From positions 1-41,082 of the IMG/VR virus record IMGVR_UViG_3300032333_000199: a stretch of DNA of 41,082 bases; one strand, written 5' to 3'. This document shows positions 1-8,177 of the stretch, piece after piece; position 1 is the first letter of the stretch, and the number at the start of each line of letters is the position of its first letter. The DNA is from a virus. The notes beneath the pieces were generated by a model. That model made no database searches, had not been told where the DNA came from, and saw only the letters and a list, made by a program, of their open reading frames with translations. A program made the translations under genes and the position numbers.

Positions 1-123
1 ACGTCGAATGCGCGAACAAGAAAGAATCGTAAAACTTCAGCAAGAAAAAACACAGAACAGTTTTTTACAGTCTATGGTCGATAAAAATTTAACGGCCAAA
101 GACATTTTAAATTCAAACTTAGA
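1..123. repeat. Direct terminal repeat, left copy (123 bp)
   Basis: Bases 1-123 are identical to 40960-41082. The repeat lies inside one reading frame, and joining the ends keeps that frame open (520 codons). The sequence is therefore circular or circularly permuted, with a unit length of about 40,959 bp. A repeat of this size inside a coding gene is more typical of an assembler overlap than of a true phage terminal repeat. Confidence 0.95.
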
Positions 124-796
124 AGCCTTTGGGTCGGGATCAAAAGAACAATTTTTAAATATGTTAAAAGTTGCAAACTCCCCGGATGAAAAATTAAAAG
201 ACGATCCGGCAACGACGATCGCGCTTTTTAATCGCATTCATTTACCTGACGGCGATCCGAATAAAATTACAAACGACGCAGATCTTAATTCTTATTTTGG
301 TAACGGCGTATCGATGACGACGCTTCAAAAACTTCGCGACGAAGTGCAAGGCCAAAACACCGAACAAGGTCACATCGATGCCGAAATGAAGAGACAAGTT
401 TTTGAAATCGCAAAAGGAAAACTCACGCGATCAAATCCGTTAACCGGATTTAAAGATCCGATCGGTGACGAACAAATGGCAAAATTTCAAGCGTGGTTTT
501 TAGAAACTTACCGCACCGAACGTGCAAACGGAAAAACGGCGGCAAGTCTTTTGAATCCGACTTCGCCGGAGTATTTAGGAAAACAAATCGGGTCGTACAC
601 TAGAACGCCCCAGCAAATGCTTCGTGATATGGTACCGAAGAAACCGACCGGAGACGGCGGACTTGCGGTTACGCCGAGCGTGCCTTCAGCGGGCGCCGCA
701 AATAGCACGTTCATCGCGCCGCCTAAACCGAAGAAGCCGCCACGAAAACCCGGCGAATCCGCAGCCGATTATATAAGTAGAACTAAAGGAATGTAA
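1..796 (+). CDS. Internal virion (core/ejection) protein, 3' part of the split gene
   Basis: This is the C-terminal part (about 262-264 residues) of a 520-aa protein that starts at 40193 and crosses the contig junction. It is rich in Q, K and E, predicted helical, and ends in a Pro/Lys-rich tail (PPKPKKPPRKPGE). No enzymatic motif is visible. Its place directly before the giant 1302-aa protein and after a gp14-like protein matches the T7 order gp14-gp15-gp16, in which these proteins form the internal core and are ejected into the cell envelope. The role is inferred from gene order and composition, not from a motif. Its stop shares bases with the next start (TAATG). Confidence 0.7.
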   Translation, partial: RRMREQERIVKLQQEKTQNSFLQSMVDKNLTAKDILNSNLEAFGSGSKEQFLNMLKVANSPDEKLKDDPATTIALFNRIHLPDGDPNKITNDADLNSYFGNGVSMTTLQKLRDEVQGQNTEQGHIDAEMKRQVFEIAKGKLTRSNPLTGFKDPIGDEQMAKFQAWFLETYRTERANGKTAASLLNPTSPEYLGKQIGSYTRTPQQMLRDMVPKKPTGDGGLAVTPSVPSAGAANSTFIAPPKPKKPPRKPGESAADYISRTKGM

Positions 797-3700
797 TGGT
801 AGACACAGCACCGGGCGTTCAAGAAATGGCTTCCCTACAAGAAGCCGGTTTTCAGCCCCAAGAAATCGAACAGTGGAAAGCAGACACAACGGCCCAGCTT
901 CAGGAAGCGGGCTTTGCAACGACTGAAGTCGACGAGTATTTCGGAATTAAAAATCCTGATATGGCAAACGCAAAAGCCGTAATCGATTCAAACACTCAAA
1001 AAAATATGGCGATCGTAAAGCCCGCGGCAGAAACGACAACAGCCGCAGCGCCGGAATTAATTCAACCTGAAAAACCTGAACTAAAACAAGCCGACAGTTT
1101 TATGGAAGCTCTAGAAGCGGGCTTTGATATGTCTGTTGTAGGACTTATCAAGGGAAAACCTGACGTCATTTTACCCGAACACGCGCCGATGTTTTATCGG
1201 ATCGCTTCGCAAGTCGGAATGATGGCGGGCGATATTCCTGCGATGATCGCAGGTGGTATCGGTGGGGCCGTTGTCGGCGGCGCGATCGGAACCGGGATCG
1301 GTGGGGCCGTGGGCTCTGTCGCACCGGGGATCGGGACTTTAGGCGGCGGGATCGGCGGCGGTGTTATCGGACGCGAGATCGGCATGGGCGCGGGCGCAAT
1401 GGCTTTGCCTGAAGCCATCAGAACTGTTTTAATGGAGCATTATGAAAAAGGTGATGTTCAAAGTTTTTCTGATTTCTGGGAGCGCGCTAGTGCTGTGTTT
1501 ATCAATTCCACTAAAGCCGCAATCATCGGGGGCGCTACTATGGGAGTCGGCGGAGCGGTCGGGCAAAGCCTTGCAAAATCGACGCTCCCGGCGGTCGCCA
1601 AAACGACTGCGCAACTAACCGCAGAAATCACCACGATGACAATGGTAGGATCAGCCCTTGAAGGAAAGATCCCAGAACCTACAGAATTTTTAGATGCTGC
1701 GGTTTTGATGTTTGGCCTTAAAGGTGCCGGTATGGCATCGACCAAAATTAGAAGCATGTATTCAAAAGGAAACTTGTCGCCTGTGCAGGTCGTGGAACAC
1801 GCGGCCAAAGATCCGAAGTTTATGCAAGAAATGGCTGCGGTCAATGTTGAAACTCCGCGGGCTCCGGACCTAGGATTAAATCCGGTTAAGCCTACGCCGC
1901 CGGAAAATATTTCAACGGTTAAACCTTTGAAAGAACTAAACCCAAATCTATCGCCGGAAGTGAACACAATTCTTGGCAAAGTTACTGATCAGCCCGAAGC
2001 GAAAAAATCAAAGTTACCTTCGACTGATCAAATTTATACGGCCCTAGTCGATAAGCTCGACCCGATTAATCAAGCGACAAAAATTTTATCGGAAGCAAAA
2101 GAACTTCCCGCAGCTGATAACCCTTACGTTTTAGCGCGAACGGCAGTCGATGCCCCAGCCAAAGCCAAACACATTTTCGAAAACGGCACGCTTGATTATC
2201 GCACGTTAGAAAAAAACGGCGAATCACTTAAGAGTATTTTAAAAGATGTTGAATCCGTCGAGACTTTAGAAGCGTATATGATTTCAAAGCGCGTACTTGA
2301 AAAATCAAAGCAAGGTTTAACGACCGGCTTTGACGTCGCGGCCGCTGAAAAAGTTGTCGCCGAGCACGGTAAAAAATACGAAGCCGCAGCAAAACGCGCC
2401 ACTGATTTTCAAAATCGTAATCTAGATTACGTGGCTGATTCGGGAGTCTTATCTAAAGAACAAGTCGCCCGAATGAAAGAAGCAAACAAAGATTACGTCC
2501 CATTTAAAAGAATTATGGACGTCGAAGATCCAAGCCTTGGATCAAAAATTAAACGACAAGGAAAAGCTGGATCGTTAAAAGAATTCAAAGGCAGTGAACG
2601 CGACATCCAAAGCCCGATTTTATCGATCGTTGAAAACACGACCGAACTTGTAAAAATGGCGGAACGAAATAGACCAAAGCAAGCTTTAATAAAATTAGCC
2701 GAAGCCACTGAAGGTCAAGATTTGATCAAAGAAGTTCCGGCACGAATGAAGCCGATCGAAGTTTCTGCAAGTGAAATCGTTTCGGCGCTAGAAGCCGAAG
2801 GCGCTAACACGATTAAAGCCTTAAAGAAAAACCTACAAGAAAAGGGGATCAAGGTTGACGACGAAACACTCCTTAAGGCTTTTGAAAAAGAACACCCCGA
2901 CAACGTCTTACGAACGTCGCAGATCAAAGACATCACGATTTTTAGAAAACAGCAAACCGACCTCGCTCCAAATCAATTCAACGTCTACATCGATGGAAAG
3001 CGTAAAGTCTTCGAAACGACGCCGGACCTTGCCGAAGCCTTAAAAAGAATTGATGGCGATACGACGAGCACAAACCTTTTATTTAAATTTATGAACGGGA
3101 TCACAACCGTTAAAAAAATCGGGATCACTTTTACACCTGATTTTATTATTCGAAACTTCTTCCGCGATACACTGACTGCATCAACCTTTTCAAAATCACG
3201 CGGAATGAATCCCCTTGAAATCGTGCAGTCAATGGGCGACATCATCAAAAAGAACGACTCTTATTATAATTGGCTGAAATCCGGCGGAGCGAACGGGGCC
3301 TTTTTAGATATGGGGAACCGCTACGTCACGACCGACATTTATCAATTACAAAAGCAAACTGGCTTTATGGGTTCTGCTAGAAACGTTATTGAAAAACCTT
3401 TCGAAGTGATGCGAGTAGCGGCCGAGCTTGCCGAACAGTCGGTGCGATTAACTGAATTTAAAAACGTTAGAAAAGCCGGCGGAAGTTTGGTCGAAGGTGG
3501 TATCGCTTCGCGCGAAATCACGGTCGACTTCCAGCGCGTTGGCGCCAAAGTATCGGCTTTAAATTCGATCACAGCTTTTATGAATGTGTCGATCCAAGGT
3601 TTAGACCGAACCGCGCGTGCATTTAAGGAAGACCCTTCAGCGGTCGCCACAAAAGCTGTGGCCTATATCACCGTCCCGAGCGTTCTTTTGTGGTGGGCTA

Positions 3701-4704
3701 ATCACGATGATCCGCGCTATCAAGAAATCCCACGATGGGAAAAAGATTTATTTTGGATCATCCCCACAGATAATTGGCAGCCGGCAACGGCGGAAGAAGC
3801 TGACGGGCTTCCAAGTTATATGGTTCGCGCTAACGGGGATAAATTTGAAGTGAATAAGGGCGTCATCTATCGTTTGCCAAAACCGCAAGAACTTGGCGTG
3901 ATCTTTGGATCACTTCCGGAGCGAACACTAGAAGCTTTCTTTTCAGAACAGCCGGGCGCGTTTAAAGATTTCAATGAAACTATGGTAGGTCTTGTCACTC
4001 CGGCTTTTGTTCCGGATGCAGTTAGCCCCGCAATTGAACAGTATTTTAATAAGTCTTTATTCACCGGTCGGGATATTATTCCGAACCATTTAAAAGGGGT
4101 ACTCCCAGAATATCAGTTCGTCGAATACACTTCAGAAACCGCGAAGGCTTTGGGGAAAATGGTAGGGACCGTAAACCGCCAAACAGATTTTGCATCCCCT
4201 ATGGTTTTGCAAAATTATATTCAAAGCTGGGGCGGGTCTTTAGGGAAGTACGCAGTCCAGGTCGCGGATAAAGCGTTAACGGCTGCGGGCGTTGCGGAAA
4301 CAAAAAACCCAGCGTCGGGAACTTTGGCCGACATTCCTTTTATAAAATCTTTTGTAGTTCGTTACCCGATGGCGGGGACGAATTCAGTCCAGATGTTCCA
4401 AGATAGTTTTAAAGAAAATAAACAAGTCCTTGATACTATTAGACATCTTGCGCGCGAAGGTGACTTTAAAAATATGGAAAAGGAACTCGTCTTAAATTCA
4501 AACCAAGATAACCTGGTTAAGCTTGATGGAATCCAAGAAGCCCTTTCAAATCAATCGAATTTAATTAGGTTAGTTAATAAAAATCCCGATATGTCGCCAG
4601 ATGAAAAACGTCAGATCATCGATAGCACTTATTTGATGATGACGGAAGTCGCCAAACAGGGGAATAATTTAATGCAAGAACTTAAGAAACAACTGGGGGA
4701 ATAG
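796..4704 (+). CDS. Very large internal virion / ejection protein, T7 gp16-like position, LPD38-type
   Basis: At 1302 aa this is the largest protein of the phage, close to the length of T7 gp16 (about 1318 aa). Residues ~140-200 are a Gly/Ala stretch of GGxxG/GxxxG repeats, suited to membrane insertion. Residues ~770-900 contain TPDFIIRNFFRDTLTA, which I recognise as typical of the LPD38 domain found in phage virion proteins. Charged helical segments surround these. No lytic transglycosylase motif is apparent at the N-terminus, unlike T7 gp16. The probable role is to form part of the ejected channel across the host envelope. It overlaps the gene before it by one base (TAATG) and is followed immediately by the fibre gene. 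Confidence 0.75.
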   Translation: MVDTAPGVQEMASLQEAGFQPQEIEQWKADTTAQLQEAGFATTEVDEYFGIKNPDMANAKAVIDSNTQKNMAIVKPAAETTTAAAPELIQPEKPELKQADSFMEALEAGFDMSVVGLIKGKPDVILPEHAPMFYRIASQVGMMAGDIPAMIAGGIGGAVVGGAIGTGIGGAVGSVAPGIGTLGGGIGGGVIGREIGMGAGAMALPEAIRTVLMEHYEKGDVQSFSDFWERASAVFINSTKAAIIGGATMGVGGAVGQSLAKSTLPAVAKTTAQLTAEITTMTMVGSALEGKIPEPTEFLDAAVLMFGLKGAGMASTKIRSMYSKGNLSPVQVVEHAAKDPKFMQEMAAVNVETPRAPDLGLNPVKPTPPENISTVKPLKELNPNLSPEVNTILGKVTDQPEAKKSKLPSTDQIYTALVDKLDPINQATKILSEAKELPAADNPYVLARTAVDAPAKAKHIFENGTLDYRTLEKNGESLKSILKDVESVETLEAYMISKRVLEKSKQGLTTGFDVAAAEKVVAEHGKKYEAAAKRATDFQNRNLDYVADSGVLSKEQVARMKEANKDYVPFKRIMDVEDPSLGSKIKRQGKAGSLKEFKGSERDIQSPILSIVENTTELVKMAERNRPKQALIKLAEATEGQDLIKEVPARMKPIEVSASEIVSALEAEGANTIKALKKNLQEKGIKVDDETLLKAFEKEHPDNVLRTSQIKDITIFRKQQTDLAPNQFNVYIDGKRKVFETTPDLAEALKRIDGDTTSTNLLFKFMNGITTVKKIGITFTPDFIIRNFFRDTLTASTFSKSRGMNPLEIVQSMGDIIKKNDSYYNWLKSGGANGAFLDMGNRYVTTDIYQLQKQTGFMGSARNVIEKPFEVMRVAAELAEQSVRLTEFKNVRKAGGSLVEGGIASREITVDFQRVGAKVSALNSITAFMNVSIQGLDRTARAFKEDPSAVATKAVAYITVPSVLLWWANHDDPRYQEIPRWEKDLFWIIPTDNWQPATAEEADGLPSYMVRANGDKFEVNKGVIYRLPKPQELGVIFGSLPERTLEAFFSEQPGAFKDFNETMVGLVTPAFVPDAVSPAIEQYFNKSLFTGRDIIPNHLKGVLPEYQFVEYTSETAKALGKMVGTVNRQTDFASPMVLQNYIQSWGGSLGKYAVQVADKALTAAGVAETKNPASGTLADIPFIKSFVVRYPMAGTNSVQMFQDSFKENKQVLDTIRHLAREGDFKNMEKELVLNSNQDNLVKLDGIQEALSNQSNLIRLVNKNPDMSPDEKRQIIDSTYLMMTEVAKQGNNLMQELKKQLGE

Positions 4705-6558
4705 ATGTCTTTAGAAACAACAACAAACCGAAGCGAGTACTCAGGCAACGGCGTCACGACCGTGTTTTCGTTCCCCTATTATTTTTTGGCAAATGCTGAC
4801 CTTATTGTTATTTTACGAAATAACACGACGGGCGTCGGCGTGGTTCAAACGATCACCACAAATTACACGGTGACAGGTGCAGGTCTTGAAGCCGGCGGAT
4901 CTGTTACGATGATCGTCGCTCCGCCATCAGGTTACACTTTAATTATTTACCGAAGCCCATCAATCAAACAAGAAAAAGACTTTCGCGAAAATGATTCGAT
5001 GCCGGCTGAACAAATCGAAGAAGCTTATGATCTATTGACGATGCTCGTTCAACGGGTATCGGAACAAATCACCCGTGGACTTCGTGCCGCGGAAGAAGCG
5101 GTCCTTGGTAGTTTTAGTTTATTTTTACCGACCGATTTAAATGCGTCGGGATCTGAAGGAAAAACCTTGATCGTCAAAAGCGATCTTACAGGTTTTGAAA
5201 TGGGACCAACTGCGGATGAAATTGCAAACGCCCAACAGTACGCGCAGGACGCGTCAGACAGTGCGGATGATGCCGCCGATCAAGTGACATTAGCTGCGGC
5301 GCAGGTGGCCTTAGCAACGACTCAAGCGGGTAACTCTGCGACCTCGGCAACCGCTGCGGCGGCAAGTGCCGTCAATGCGGCAGCTTCGGCAGCGGCAGCT
5401 GCCGCAAGTTCCATCGCTTCACAGTGGAATGATGTTGTTTATTTAACTTTTGCAAATTCCCCGTACACGATCACCAACGGACAAGCCGGAACGATGTTCG
5501 AAGTAGACTGTACCGGCGGCGCGGTTACGATCAATCTTCCATCGATCGCCGCTTTAACATTGTCCGGCGCTTGGTCGATCGGGATTAAGAAAACTGATGC
5601 CAGCGCAAACGCGATCACAGTTGCCAGAAATGGAACTGACACGATCGACGGGAATACTTCTAAAACTATTTCACGACAGTCTTCGGGTTCTGCGTTTATC
5701 CCTGATACTGATGCGTCACCTGATAAATGGACGACAGTTACTTGGGGCGAAGTTTCAATCACCGGCGCCATCGTTGGAACAACTGACACGCAAGATTTAT
5801 CAAATAAAAAATTCACTGATGCTGTGTCGTTAACTGATATTTCAACGCCGTCGACTCCGGCATCCGGGGTTAAAAAAGTTTACGCTAAAACTGACGGCGT
5901 TTATTTTTTAAATAGTTCGGGCGCGGAAAGACGTTTAAATAATAAGGTTCCGACAATTCAAAAATTTACTAGTGGTTCCGGAACATACACGACGCCGTCG
6001 GGCGTTTCATATATTAGAGTTAGAGCACAGGGCGGCGGCGGCGGCGGCGGATCCGGCGGCGGCACATCGACAAACGGATCGACTGGCGCTGACACTACAT
6101 TCGGGCCGATCACAGCAAGTGCCGGCGGCGGCGGCGCAGGTTCTACAACTGCCGGAGTCGGCGGAGCGGCTGCGCTTGGTAGCGGTCCGGTAGGTCACGC
6201 GATGTCAGGTAACGCGGGATCGCCCGGAGCCTGTAACGTTGGGACGGCATCATTCACCCCATCCGGCGGCACAGGCGGCGCGGGCTTTTTTGGCGGCGCA
6301 GGTCCCGGCGGTGTTAGCGGTGGGCCGGGCAGTGCAGCGGCAGCGAATTCCGGTGCAGGCGGCGGCGGCGGTTCAGGAAACGCGGCAGCGGGGCCAGCGG
6401 CAGGCGGCGGCGGATCTGGCGGCTTCGTAGATGGAATAATCGACGCGCCATCGGCTACATACCTTTACAGTGTTGGTGCCGGCGGAGCGGGTGCGGCAGG
6501 TAGTGCCGCGGGCGGGAACGGTGGTTCTGGGGTCATCGTTGTCGAAGAGTATTATTAA
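4705..6558 (+). CDS. Tail fibre protein with T7 gp17-type N-terminus and glycine-rich tip
   Basis: This is a 617-aa receptor-binding tail fibre. Residues ~1-130 match the T7-type fibre attachment domain (YSGNGVTTVFSFPYYF near the start, then SPSIKQEKDFRENDSMPAEQ). Residues ~170-237 are an Ala-rich, heptad-like rod. The middle (~240-420) looks like beta-rich shaft or head modules. From about residue 420 it enters the glycine-rich domain (FTSGSGTYTTPSGVSYIRVR, then long GGGGG runs to ~610), a type found in phage adhesins and predicted to fold as polyglycine helices. The N-terminus docks to the tail and the C-terminus should contact the host. The start follows directly on the TAG of the previous gene. 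No separate chaperone gene is seen. Confidence 0.9.
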   Translation: MSLETTTNRSEYSGNGVTTVFSFPYYFLANADLIVILRNNTTGVGVVQTITTNYTVTGAGLEAGGSVTMIVAPPSGYTLIIYRSPSIKQEKDFRENDSMPAEQIEEAYDLLTMLVQRVSEQITRGLRAAEEAVLGSFSLFLPTDLNASGSEGKTLIVKSDLTGFEMGPTADEIANAQQYAQDASDSADDAADQVTLAAAQVALATTQAGNSATSATAAAASAVNAAASAAAAAASSIASQWNDVVYLTFANSPYTITNGQAGTMFEVDCTGGAVTINLPSIAALTLSGAWSIGIKKTDASANAITVARNGTDTIDGNTSKTISRQSSGSAFIPDTDASPDKWTTVTWGEVSITGAIVGTTDTQDLSNKKFTDAVSLTDISTPSTPASGVKKVYAKTDGVYFLNSSGAERRLNNKVPTIQKFTSGSGTYTTPSGVSYIRVRAQGGGGGGGSGGGTSTNGSTGADTTFGPITASAGGGGAGSTTAGVGGAAALGSGPVGHAMSGNAGSPGACNVGTASFTPSGGTGGAGFFGGAGPGGVSGGPGSAAAANSGAGGGGGSGNAAAGPAAGGGGSGGFVDGIIDAPSATYLYSVGAGGAGAAGSAAGGNGGSGVIVVEEYY

Positions 6559-6777
6559 ATGTCTAACGAACAGCTCGGCGCTTTCATTTTAGCAAATGCA
6601 GTCACGATCGCGCTGTTCACGCGGTGGGTGGTTAATCGCGCAATCGATTACACCCACTTACAGCGCGACGTGCGCGAGCTGCAAGGTTTTGAAAAAGCGC
6701 AAGAACTAAAGAACGAACAGACCTTAAAAGATTTAAAGGGCTTGAGTATAAAGATCGATAAAAAGTCCAGCCAATAA
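6559..6777 (+). CDS. Small membrane protein with N-terminal TM and coiled coil, lysis cassette
   Basis: This is a 72-aa protein with a hydrophobic segment at residues ~5-24 (LGAFILANAVTIALFTRWVV), followed by a charged helical tail rich in E, K and L. The topology fits a pinholin/holin accessory or an inner-membrane spanin-like protein. It begins on the base after the fibre stop codon and precedes the endolysin, so a lysis role is likely. I do not recognise a family, and the specific role is inference from topology and place. Confidence 0.6.
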   Translation: MSNEQLGAFILANAVTIALFTRWVVNRAIDYTHLQRDVRELQGFEKAQELKNEQTLKDLKGLSIKIDKKSSQ

Positions 6778-6802
6778 GAATTAGACTTTAGTTTAAAAAC
6801 GC

Positions 6803-7261
6803 TTGGCCGATAATAAAAACGTGGACCAAGCTAAACACCTAATCAAAAAATTTGAAGGTCTTATGCTGCGGGCTTATCTCTGCCCGGCGGGAGTTTGGTC
6901 AATCGGCTACGGGGCCACAAAGTTTCGTGGGCGAGATGTTATCCCTTCAGACACTTGCACCGAAGAAGAAGCCGAGGCCCTTTTGAATCTTGAAATTTTA
7001 AACGTCACTCGTGCCATCAAAAAAGTAATCCAAGTTCCCGTCAAAGATCACGAACTGGCGGCTATGATTTCACTTACTTATAATATCGGGTCCGGGGCCT
7101 TTGCGGCGTCCACTCTTCTTCGCTTGTTAAATGCGGGGGCTCCGGCCGCTTTAGTTGCTGAACAGTTTACGCGCTGGAATAAATCCGGGTCGAAAGTTTT
7201 GCCGGGCCTTGTCACGCGCCGGGCGGAAGAAAAGGAACTGTTTTTAAATGCGAAAGTTTAA
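6803..7261 (+). CDS. Endolysin, GH24 (T4/lambdoid-type) lysozyme
   Basis: This 152-aa muramidase should cleave the MurNAc-GlcNAc bond of peptidoglycan. The GH24 core lies at residues ~12-40: FEGLMLRAYLCPAGVWSIGYGAT. The catalytic Glu is E18. The position nine residues later (Asp in T4 lysozyme) is C27, as in many lambdoid endolysins, and the usual Thr six further on is S33. There is no signal peptide or SAR segment, so export should depend on a holin. The start is TTG at 6803 with no strong Shine-Dalgarno site; GTG at 6821 is an alternative that would remove six residues. The length fits the family. Confidence 0.92.
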   Translation: MADNKNVDQAKHLIKKFEGLMLRAYLCPAGVWSIGYGATKFRGRDVIPSDTCTEEEAEALLNLEILNVTRAIKKVIQVPVKDHELAAMISLTYNIGSGAFAASTLLRLLNAGAPAALVAEQFTRWNKSGSKVLPGLVTRRAEEKELFLNAKV

Positions 7262-7469
7262 TTCTAGAAAACTTTTAATGACGGTCTTTGCAATCTGTAT
7301 GTGTTTGTATTCGCTCGATCTAGTTAAAAAACTTGGATATAACTACTTGGAAACTGTGGTCATTATCCCTACAATAATCGGAGCGATCGCGGTTATGTGT
7401 GCCGCCTACGTGACGGGACAAGCCAAGGTCGACATCAATCAAAATATGGGGCCTAAAAAAGATGAATGA
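7248..7469 (+). CDS. Two-TM membrane protein, candidate holin
   Basis: This is a 73-aa protein with hydrophobic segments at ~residues 7-25 (LLMTVFAICMCLYSLDLV) and ~36-56 (TVVIIPTIIGAIAVMCAAYV), then a polar tail ending KKDE. Two TM helices plus a charged C-terminus are typical of class II holins. It overlaps the endolysin end by 14 bp and the next gene by 8 bp, so it lies within a compact lysis cassette. The holin assignment rests on size, topology and location. The 72-aa protein before the endolysin is the alternative. Confidence 0.65.
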   Translation: MRKFNSRKLLMTVFAICMCLYSLDLVKKLGYNYLETVVIIPTIIGAIAVMCAAYVTGQAKVDINQNMGPKKDE

Positions 7470-7668
7470 TTTAATTGGAATGATAATTTTACTTTTGGCT
7501 GGCGGCGGGATGAGTTTTGCGTATCTTAAAGCAAAGGGTCGGGAACAGGTTGCCAAAGACCAAAAGAAACTTGATGATAAAAAAATCGAGGTGATGAGTG
7601 AAACAAGTGTTATGTCTGATGATGAGCTTGATGCTAACATTGAACGCAAGCTCGGCGGTAAACGATAA
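7462..7668 (+). CDS. Rz-like inner-membrane spanin candidate
   Basis: This is a 68-aa protein with one N-terminal TM segment (residues ~3-22, LIGMIILLLAGGGMSFAYLK) and a charged, helical remainder (KDQKKLDDKKIEV). This is the plan of short i-spanins. A second gene starts inside it in the +1 frame at 7598, which matches the nested Rz/Rz1 arrangement. It is shorter than lambda Rz (153 aa). The spanin call is an inference from topology and overlap. Confidence 0.6.
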   Translation: MNDLIGMIILLLAGGGMSFAYLKAKGREQVAKDQKKLDDKKIEVMSETSVMSDDELDANIERKLGGKR

Positions 7669-7891
7669 GACCCCGGCGCATAAATTCTGTTACACCCGCG
7701 AACAAGCTGAAAAAATAAATACCTGCCTAGAGATGCAAGCCGTCTACGAAGAAATTCAATTAACCCGCTTTAATAATCCGGTTTTAAATCCGCCGCCACA
7801 GTTAGATTTTTGGTCGACGCAGGTCGGACAAAGTCTTATCTTCCTTGGTGGTTTTGCTTTGGGCGTCGGTGTCACGGTTAGTTTTAAATAG
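7598..7891 (+). CDS. Secreted/anchored lysis protein in the Rz1 position, signal peptide and C-terminal TM
   Basis: This is a 97-aa protein that starts inside the Rz-like gene in the +1 frame. The start is GTG, preceded by GAGGTGATGA. Residues 1-20 form a signal peptide (MKQVLCLMMSLMLTLNASSA). The mature part has two cysteines, and residues ~75-96 are a hydrophobic C-terminal segment (SLIFLGGFALGVGVTVSF). Classical Rz1 proteins are Pro-rich outer-membrane lipoproteins. This one has no lipobox at the signal cleavage site, so it is either an unusual spanin partner or a different envelope protein. Its end overlaps the converging leftward gene by 8 bp. Confidence 0.6.
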   Translation: MKQVLCLMMSLMLTLNASSAVNDKTPAHKFCYTREQAEKINTCLEMQAVYEEIQLTRFNNPVLNPPPQLDFWSTQVGQSLIFLGGFALGVGVTVSFK

Positions 7892-8177
7892 CGACGTCTT
7901 CAGAATAAATTTTATTACTGGGAAGATAATTTATAATCGCATCCGGCGGAAGAAAAGTTACGATCGCCCGCAAATTTTTATTATAAACGACGATATACTT
8001 ATCCTCTAAAAGCCAGTGGCTTCGAGTGTTTGATTCTTTTTTAAGGTGAAGACCTTGGCGGTTTTGAAGTTTTAATTCAAGCGCCTTGATTTCATCAAAG
8101 GATAAAAATTCGCCGTACCTTTCAACGACCCGCCGCTTGGCATGGCGGCGGCAGTCGTCCGCAGTCTTTACGGCCAT
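7884..8177 (-). CDS. Hypothetical phage protein, last gene of the leftward arm
   Basis: This 97-aa protein is of unknown function. The N-terminus is basic and helical (DDCRRHAKRRVVERYG); the C-terminal half is beta-like with WLLEDKYIVVYNKNLRAIVTFLPP. The pattern of a strand carrying W-V-Y followed by IVTFLP is common in small phage proteins of no assigned role. It distantly recalls small RNase-toxin folds, but I would not assign that. The gene starts 10 bp inside the end of the primase-helicase gene and is translationally coupled to it. Confidence 0.7.
   Translation of the reverse strand: MAVKTADDCRRHAKRRVVERYGEFLSFDEIKALELKLQNRQGLHLKKESNTRSHWLLEDKYIVVYNKNLRAIVTFLPPDAIINYLPSNKIYSEDVAI

Noticed and set aside
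1-123. Short exact terminal repeats as the physical phage ends, as in T7
   Set aside because: The 123 bp lie inside a coding gene of the internal core protein and fit an assembly overlap of a circular contig better than a real terminal repeat, which usually lies between genes.
1458-1979. 173-codon minus-strand ORF inside the 1302-aa gene
   Set aside because: It lies antisense to a clear virion gene, has no ribosome site of note, and its composition (Pro, Val, Ala, Thr) reflects the Gly/Ala-rich coding strand.
5439-5816. 125-codon minus-strand ORF inside the tail fibre gene
   Set aside because: It is antisense to the fibre shaft, with no family features and no place in the local transcript direction.
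6007-6430. Several Ala/Arg/Cys-rich ORFs over the GGC repeats of the fibre
   Set aside because: GGC repeats read in other frames give Ala and Arg runs without stops; these are artefacts of composition.
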